Assembly: GCF_938010505.1 (NCBI RefSeq) | Contig: NZ_CALLVP010000090.1 | Location: 1 to 21,179, forward strand | Length of the DNA stretch: 21,179 bases | Direction: 5' to 3' | Source of the DNA: an uncultured Veillonella sp. | Lineage (GTDB): Bacteria > Bacillota > Negativicutes > Veillonellales > Veillonellaceae | Shown here: one piece after another, positions 7,117 to 12,158 of the stretch | Position numbering within the stretch: position 1 is the first letter of the stretch | Layout of the letters: every line of letters starts with the position of its first letter | The notes under the pieces: generated by a model | The model's input: the letters and a program-made list of their open reading frames with translations, nothing else | Databases searched by the model: none | Told to the model about the DNA's origin: nothing | Made by a program: the position numbers and the translations under genes

Positions 7117-8235
7117 TTATGCGGTAACCGTAATACGCTCTCCTGTGCGCATGTGTATAAATACTACCTTTTGAGCACGTAATTGGAATGGTTGTCCCGT
7201 AGATTGTGCACCGTATAATGTATCCCCTACAAGAGGGTGCCCTATATGGCTAAAAGCTACTCGAATTTGATGTGTTTTTCCCGTGTACAAACGAACTAAA
7301 ACCTTAGTATATCCACATTTATTGGACTTATACACAGTTTTGTCCACATTTGGGTTATTTTTATCAACATCTACTAATTCTATATCCACATTTTTGGGTC
7401 CTATATCCACAGAATTTTCAGACTTATTCACAGAGTTATCCACAGGCTGGGAAGAATGTCTACATAGGACGGAAAAATCTGTGCGAGTCTCTTTGCCCTT
7501 TGCATTTACTTCGTAATGAATACCATCAGCACTGCGTTCCATAGGGAATACTAAAGTATTCTCATCAGCTTCTACAATGCCTTCTACAGTAGCCATATAC
7601 CACTTTTCAAAGGTGTTATCATCCATTTGTTGTTGATAAAGACTTTGAGCTAGACCGCTTTTAGCAATCACAATACAGCCCGTCGTATCTCGATCTAGAC
7701 GGTTCAAGAAACGTACCTTTCGCTTGATACCATGTTCTTTAAAATAGTGCGCCACCCCATTGGCAAGAGATAATTGATCTTTAGAGTTCACCGTCACACC
7801 ACTTGGCTTATCCACAATAAGAAGATCCTCGTCTTCGTATAAAACGGATAAGTCCATTTCGATTGGATCGTGGTCAATCTTCTCTTTAGCCATAGCAATC
7901 CAGATCTCATCGTCTACGGAGATTACATCCTTTGGCGTAGCCTTATGCCCATTGATGTGGATTAATTTCTCTTCAAAGAGTTTAACTAAGGACTTTCGGA
8001 AATATTTAGTATCTAACACTTCACCAAGTGAAATATCATATGCTTTGCCAGTATGTTCTAGCTCACGAGTTGACATATCTTGATTGCTACTCGATATATC
8101 TCGACTGCTACTAGATCCGTCTTGACCATTACCAGCTAGCTTTTGTTTTGCACTTTTCTCGCTAAGCACAGCATCTATATCTATAGCGGTCACGGTCCAC
8201 AGAATATCGTCAGGACGATGTGTTTTTCGCGCCAT
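7117..8235 (-). CDS. RluA-family pseudouridine synthase with a large inserted loop
   Basis: This 372-residue protein isomerises uridine to pseudouridine in rRNA or tRNA (target not known). An S4-like region covers about 68-118. The catalytic core has LLIVDKPSGV (138-147), the active-site motif LNRLDRDTTG (177-186, nucleophile D181), ETRTDFSVL (249-257) and TGKTHQIRV (318-326). Two departures stand out. A Ser-rich repeated insert lies at residues about 36-58. A loop of about 50 residues (259-309) splits the strand pair RTDFSVL / TKVLVRLY and is built of V-D-K/I/N units encoded by DnaA-box-like DNA (see the separate feature). The usual active-site H of HRLD is N178. The start ATG overlaps the helicase stop by one base (TAATG) with an AGGAG site upstream, so translation is coupled; it is the last gene of the dnaX operon. 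The normal length for the family is about 290-320 residues. Confidence 0.92.
   Translation of the reverse strand: MARKTHRPDDILWTVTAIDIDAVLSEKSAKQKLAGNGQDGSSSSRDISSSNQDMSTRELEHTGKAYDISLGEVLDTKYFRKSLVKLFEEKLIHINGHKATPKDVISVDDEIWIAMAKEKIDHDPIEMDLSVLYEDEDLLIVDKPSGVTVNSKDQLSLANGVAHYFKEHGIKRKVRFLNRLDRDTTGCIVIAKSGLAQSLYQQQMDDNTFEKWYMATVEGIVEADENTLVFPMERSADGIHYEVNAKGKETRTDFSVLCRHSSQPVDNSVNKSENSVDIGPKNVDIELVDVDKNNPNVDKTVYKSNKCGYTKVLVRLYTGKTHQIRVAFSHIGHPLVGDTLYGAQSTGQPFQLRAQKVVFIHMRTGERITVTA
7309..7444 (+). promoter_or_regulatory. Cluster of eight DnaA-box-like sites inside the rluA-type gene
   Basis: Eight 9-mers in the same orientation start at 7309, 7328, 7340, 7361, 7382, 7403, 7424 and 7436. They read ATATCCACA, TTATACACA, TTGTCCACA, TTATCAACA, ATATCCACA, ATATCCACA, TTATTCACA and TTATCCACA. 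One is the perfect DnaA box and the other seven differ from it by one base; three fit TTATNCACA. The start-to-start intervals are 19, 12, 21, 21, 21, 21 and 12 bp, that is about two helical turns for four successive steps. On the coding strand the units read TGTGGATAA. Seven share a frame and always follow a codon ending in T; the eighth is in another frame. That the cluster binds DnaA is inferred; the sites themselves are seen. Confidence 0.75.
7808..7816 (+). promoter_or_regulatory. Isolated perfect DnaA-box sequence
   Basis: TTATCCACA, same orientation as the cluster and about 360 bp away from it. It encodes the VDK of the conserved family motif IVDKPSG, so its presence may be a coincidence of codon use. 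It is noted because of its proximity to the cluster. Confidence 0.3.
8060..8128 (-). repeat. Degenerate ~20-bp repeats encoding a Ser-rich insert
   Basis: Units resembling ATATCTTGATTGCTACTCG recur about three times with drift, including ATATCTCGACTGCTACTAG. They encode the RDISSSNQDMST-type stretch near residues 37-58 of the pseudouridine synthase. The repeat lies between the N-terminal leader and the S4-like region and is probably a flexible linker. Confidence 0.5.
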
Positions 8236-10823
8236 TAGTATCTCCTTTCTACGAGTTCAGGATCTCGTGGCATATAGTTGAGTAACGAGCTTGGTTGAAC
8301 GGCTCGACCTCTTATATTCGTCTGTTCAAAGGTAATGGTCAATTCTTGTTTAGGTCGAGTGATGGCCACATAGAACAACCGCTTTTCTTCGTCTTCACGA
8401 CCTTCTGCAATGGCAAAGGGACTCGGGAAAGTTCCTTCGTTTAGCCCGGCCAAGAATACATGGTCAAACTCGCTGCCCTTCGCTTGGTGAATGGTAATAA
8501 TAGGAATACGATCTTCATTTCGTACTTGCTGTGCAGGTTCGCCCGCCGTAAGGGCCGCCATCTGTAAGATTTGATTTAACCGCGCTAGTCCTGGTGGCCC
8601 TTCATAAGCCGTATCTAGTTTTTCCATGATACGATATAAATCACGTATATGCTCTACTTTAACCGCTTCTCCATGAGATTTGTAGTATTCTAGAACCCCC
8701 ATTTGATTCATGATGTACGCCAATAATTTCGTTGGCATCTCCGTATAGGCTTTTCTACGCAAGGTCGCCATTTGAGATGCGATATTGGTGAAAGCTGCCT
8801 TATATTTGTTAATAGCTACCATACGTCCTGTTGTAGTAGGCACGATGTTTTCTTTCACCGCATAGATTAAAAGCTGTGCAGTTGCTAAGATATCGTCCAT
8901 CGCATTATGAGTCGGGACGTGGTTTATAGGGAATGTAGACGCCAGAAAACTCAATTTATGATTTGGCAAATTAGGGTAGAAACGACGATAAATATCGAGT
9001 GTATCATAGACAGCCTTGAACTCGGGATTACCTAAGTTATAGCGATCCAATTCATTCGTAAAGATGCTTACATCATAGTTTACATTATGACCTACAATAA
9101 TAGCATTCTTGGAGAATTCCTTAAAGGCTTGTAACACTATAGCTGGCTCTTCGCCGTGCTCTTGTAAATACGCATCGGAGAAGCCGTGTACCTCTTCGGA
9201 TTGACCAACAGGTACACCAGGATTGATAAAGCGTTCAAAAGTCTCTAAGACCTGTCCATGTTCATCGATGCGGATAGCCGCAATTTGAATGATATGGTCT
9301 TGAGCCGTATCTGTGCCGGTGCTCTCCACGTCATAAACAACTACTTCGTGCTGTTCAAGCCCACTTACGAGCTTTGCATAAGGCTCCGTCTCAAAGATAG
9401 GCATATCCATGAAATCCGTCAATTTTAAACCTACTTGACGCGTCTCAGAGCTTTCAATCGCAGCGATACGAGCGTCACCAATACCAGCAACATATCGCTT
9501 GATAATTCGTTTCGCACTGACAGAATCATTAGGATTCATCAACAACTTGAAGTAGGCCATAACGTCTTTGATTTCTTGACGTCTAAAGAATTTGAACTCG
9601 TCGATAATCATAAATTGACGGCGTTCCTCTTCAGGACGCTCACCGTTAAGGCGTTCAAAGGAGTCACTCAATCGTTGAGCCTTTTTATTATCTCGCACGA
9701 GAACGCCGATATTAGCATCCTTTGGTAAGGCGCAGATGGATTCGTAGATATATCGACCCTCAAGATAACTATTTTTACAGCCTTTAATGAGAACTGGCTT
9801 ACCCTTGCTTTCACTATTGGCACGAGGCAATTCAGTGTAGATAGACCCAACTAGATCGGGGAACATATTTTGCAAGGTCTTGAAAGCCATCGTAAAAAGC
9901 GTCCAGTTAGAGCGATAATTTTCATAAAAGATGATTTTCAAGGGCTTGAAATCCGCATCAAATTGCTTAAGCAAGCGGAACGGATCGGAGCCACGCCATT
10001 CGTATATGGTTTGGAAATAGTCTCCACATAGTAGCACGTGATTACCTTCCCACAACATTTCTAATACCTTGTACTCCAGTACGCCCGTATCTTGCATTTC
10101 ATCTACAGAGATATAGCTGTAACGACTGCGCCAGCGTTCACGAACTACAGGGTCTTGGAATAGACGATGAACACCGCAGATCAGATCCGTAAAATCTAGG
10201 CCATGTACAGAAGCTAAGCTTTCATCATAAGCGGCAATCCATTCGTGACCATGATTCAAAAAATCATGAAGCTCGCTGTAGAGGACATTGCCAAAGCTGG
10301 AGAATTGCTGCTCAATGGCTTCACGCTGTTCCTTCTGCAAGCATTCGATGGTCCGCTTGTAATCACCTATGAGATCATCAGAATAAAATCCATATAAGGA
10401 ACGATATTCTTTCACCATGGCAATGATGTTGGCAAAGGACATTTCTCGCAATTTACCAGGACGGTACGGTTCAGATAGTTCCTTGCAGTCTTCTTCGTCA
10501 AAGATGGTCACGTCCGTGTACAAGGTTTCGTTGCGCTTTCCCTCTTGTTGGAGAATGAAAAAGCAAAAGCTGTGGAATGTACTAACCTCCACAGCCTTTG
10601 CAGGACTGCCTACGAGCGATTGAATGCGGTCTTTCATCTCATTTGCGGCCTTGTTCGTAAAGGTCATGCACAAGATATTCTCCGCCTTCGCATAGCTGCC
10701 CTCGATGAGGTGAGCCACTCGATAAGCAAGTGTATTCGTTTTTCCCGTCCCAGCGGACGCTAACAAGAGGATGTTCTGTTCCACTTCATCAATAACGCGT
10801 TGTTGTTCACGATTGATAAGCAT
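8235..10823 (-). CDS. UvrD/PcrA-type DNA helicase with inserted DEDDh 3'-5' exonuclease domain
   Basis: This 862-residue protein combines a superfamily 1A helicase with a nuclease. Helicase motifs: Walker A ASAGTGKT (22-29), motif Ia TFTNKAANEM (54-63), motif II VDEMQDT (240-246), motif III GDYFQTIYEWRGS (267-279), motif IV FYENYRSN (299-306), motif V TIHQAKGSEFDHVF (777-790) and motif VI EEKRLFYVAITR (812-823). Between motifs IV and V, residues about 493-655 form a DnaQ-like exonuclease: ExoI YDVESTGTD (D498, E500), ExoII GHNVNYD (H579, D584) and ExoIII HNAMDD (H639, D644), so all DEDDh residues are present. It probably unwinds and trims DNA ends in repair; substrate and polarity are inferred from the families. 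The start ATG has an AGGAGGTC site and lies 12 bases after bofA; the stop overlaps the next start. PcrA/UvrD proteins are about 720-770 residues and lack this domain. Confidence 0.93.
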   Translation of the reverse strand: MLINREQQRVIDEVEQNILLLASAGTGKTNTLAYRVAHLIEGSYAKAENILCMTFTNKAANEMKDRIQSLVGSPAKAVEVSTFHSFCFFILQQEGKRNETLYTDVTIFDEEDCKELSEPYRPGKLREMSFANIIAMVKEYRSLYGFYSDDLIGDYKRTIECLQKEQREAIEQQFSSFGNVLYSELHDFLNHGHEWIAAYDESLASVHGLDFTDLICGVHRLFQDPVVRERWRSRYSYISVDEMQDTGVLEYKVLEMLWEGNHVLLCGDYFQTIYEWRGSDPFRLLKQFDADFKPLKIIFYENYRSNWTLFTMAFKTLQNMFPDLVGSIYTELPRANSESKGKPVLIKGCKNSYLEGRYIYESICALPKDANIGVLVRDNKKAQRLSDSFERLNGERPEEERRQFMIIDEFKFFRRQEIKDVMAYFKLLMNPNDSVSAKRIIKRYVAGIGDARIAAIESSETRQVGLKLTDFMDMPIFETEPYAKLVSGLEQHEVVVYDVESTGTDTAQDHIIQIAAIRIDEHGQVLETFERFINPGVPVGQSEEVHGFSDAYLQEHGEEPAIVLQAFKEFSKNAIIVGHNVNYDVSIFTNELDRYNLGNPEFKAVYDTLDIYRRFYPNLPNHKLSFLASTFPINHVPTHNAMDDILATAQLLIYAVKENIVPTTTGRMVAINKYKAAFTNIASQMATLRRKAYTEMPTKLLAYIMNQMGVLEYYKSHGEAVKVEHIRDLYRIMEKLDTAYEGPPGLARLNQILQMAALTAGEPAQQVRNEDRIPIITIHQAKGSEFDHVFLAGLNEGTFPSPFAIAEGREDEEKRLFYVAITRPKQELTITFEQTNIRGRAVQPSSLLNYMPRDPELVERRY

Positions 10824-10835
10824 AAAGACCTCCTG

Positions 10836-11087
10836 TTATAAAATGCCGTAATATATAGCAGCTAAAAGCATAGGAATAGGACCTAAAATTGCTGTTAATG
10901 CCCAAATACCAACTCCAATATCCATTGGAATCTCCAATATATGAACACATACCCAGTAGGTTAAAACCCCTGTTACAACATTCATAGCCACTCGTTTAAT
11001 GGTGAAAAATGCTACCTTGAAAGCAATGTAGGCTACAGCAATGGAAATAACCGCCGATATAATCGGTGATGCTAAGAAAGCTCCCAT
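10836..11087 (-). CDS. bofA: BofA family protein (pro-sigma-K processing inhibitor family)
   Basis: This 83-residue protein is almost entirely hydrophobic, with two or three membrane segments (about 8-30, 36-52, 60-82). The region KRVAMNVVTGVLTYWVC followed by IPMDIGVGIWALTAILGPIPM matches the BofA pattern. Position supports the call: bofA directly follows recR in Bacillus and many clostridia. In Bacillus, BofA holds the SpoIVFB protease inactive during sporulation. In a non-sporulating relative the role must differ or be relic. It starts 4 bases after the recR stop, so coupled translation is likely. The call rests on a short, weakly conserved sequence plus synteny. Confidence 0.8.
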   Translation of the reverse strand: MGAFLASPIISAVISIAVAYIAFKVAFFTIKRVAMNVVTGVLTYWVCVHILEIPMDIGVGIWALTAILGPIPMLLAAIYYGIL

Positions 11088-11091
11088 ACTA

Positions 11092-11688
11092 CTATCCTTT
11101 CATTTCTTGACGGTTCACTACGGCACCGCCTAGCGTTAATTCATCGGCATATTCAATATCGCCACCCACAGGAACACCGCGGGCAATGCGCGTTACCTTG
11201 ATGCCACTTGGACTTAATAAGCGCGCCAAATACAGAGCTGTTGCTTCTCCTTCGACATCTGGGTCTGTAGCGAGGATAACCTCTTGTACAACACCATCGC
11301 GAAGGCGTGCAATCAATTCTTTTACGCGAATATCATCGGCACCGATGCCCTCCATAGGCGACAAGGCACCTTCCAATACATGATACAAGCCCTTATAATC
11401 ACCACTGCGCTCGATAGCAATGACATCGCGAGATGTTTCAACAACCATGATTGTCGTTTGATCGCGGTTTGGATTGCTACAGAATTCGCAAGGATCTTGA
11501 GCTGATAAGTTAAAGCAAATAGAACAGTGACGCGTAGCCCCTTTCGCTTCTACGATGGTTTCCACGAGGCGGTCTACCTCTTCCTTTGGCATTTCTACCA
11601 AATGGTAAGCCAAGCGTCTAGCTGACTTGGAGCCGATGCCAGGCAAGCGGCGCAGCTGCTCTACAAGCCGTTCTAAAGCGTTTGTCAT
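11092..11688 (-). CDS. recR: Recombination mediator protein RecR
   Basis: This protein has 198 residues, the normal length for RecR. It carries the N-terminal helix-hairpin-helix LRRLPGIGSKSARRLAYHL (residues 12-30), a zinc finger with C55, C58, C67 and C70, and a Toprim domain with VVETSRDVIAIERS and LATDPDVEGEATALYLARL. It ends with the Walker-B-like tail RIARGVPVGGDIEYADELTL. RecR works with RecO (and RecF) to load RecA at single-stranded gaps. The ATG at 11688 is immediately adjacent to the ybaB stop (TAAATG), with only a weak ribosome site, which implies coupling to ybaB translation. It belongs to the operon dnaX-ybaB-recR-bofA. Confidence 0.98.
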   Translation of the reverse strand: MTNALERLVEQLRRLPGIGSKSARRLAYHLVEMPKEEVDRLVETIVEAKGATRHCSICFNLSAQDPCEFCSNPNRDQTTIMVVETSRDVIAIERSGDYKGLYHVLEGALSPMEGIGADDIRVKELIARLRDGVVQEVILATDPDVEGEATALYLARLLSPSGIKVTRIARGVPVGGDIEYADELTLGGAVVNRQEMKG

Positions 11689-12018
11689 TTAGAATAAACC
11701 TGTTGGCAAGTTTAGACCACCAGTCACTTTGCCCATTTCTTGAGCCAAGAGGTCGTCCACTTTTTTGCTAGCTTCGTTTACCGCAGCCATTACTAGATCT
11801 TCTAACATTTCTACATCTTCAGGATCAACAGCTGTAGGATTCAATTTCAAAGATTCGATGATTTTTTCGCCGTTCATCACAACAGTTACGGCACCGCCAC
11901 CTACGGAAGCTTCTACAGTACGAGTTTTTAACTCTTCTTGCATTTTCTTCATATCTTCTTGCATTTTTTGAACTTTTTTCATCATGCCAGCCATGTTGCC
12001 CATACCTTTACCAAACAT
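11689..12018 (-). CDS. YbaB/EbfC family nucleoid-associated DNA-binding protein
   Basis: This protein has 109 residues, the usual family size. A Gly/Met-rich N-terminus (MFGKGMGNMAGMMKKVQKM) leads into the long helix KMQEDMKKMQEEL. It is followed by the strands VEASVGGGAVTVVMNGEKII and the conserved PTAVDPEDVEMLEDLVMAAVNEA, ending in the LNLPTGLF tail. The protein forms dimers that bind DNA and coat the nucleoid. The family sits between dnaX and recR in most bacteria (yaaK in B. subtilis). A very good AAAGGAGG ribosome site precedes the ATG. A small hairpin (AGGAC-N3-GTCCT, 12035-12047) lies just upstream of that site. Confidence 0.96.
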   Translation of the reverse strand: MFGKGMGNMAGMMKKVQKMQEDMKKMQEELKTRTVEASVGGGAVTVVMNGEKIIESLKLNPTAVDPEDVEMLEDLVMAAVNEASKKVDDLLAQEMGKVTGGLNLPTGLF

Positions 12019-12034
12019 CGTATTTCCTCCTTTT

Positions 12035-12047
12035 AGGACATCGTCCT
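12035..12047 (-). other. Small hairpin upstream of the ybaB ribosome site
   Basis: AGGAC-ATC-GTCCT forms a 5-bp stem with a 3-base loop, 4 bases upstream of the AAAGGAGG site. It may be a processing site or mRNA-stabilising hairpin in the dnaX-ybaB junction. No T-tract follows, so it is not a terminator. The rest of the 140-bp gap holds a TATAAT at 12135-12140 without a -35 partner. Confidence 0.3.
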
Positions 12048-12158
12048 GTACTAATATTCTAAGTCCCTATCATTAATACTATATGACATAGGTTTATAAC
12101 ATATGGTCACCTAATAGCCCGAAAGCCAAAGGTTATTATATAACAATTACTTTTTTAT

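Noticed and set aside
7309..7444. Reading the VDK/VDI repeats as a CRISPR-like or satellite array
   Set aside because: Repeat units are only 9 bp with short variable spacers in frame within a gene. This does not fit CRISPR; the DnaA-box match explains the unit better.
12135..12140. TATAAT in the dnaX-ybaB gap as an internal operon promoter
   Set aside because: No -35 hexamer at 16-18 bp and no TGn extension. A single hexamer in AT-rich DNA is weak evidence.
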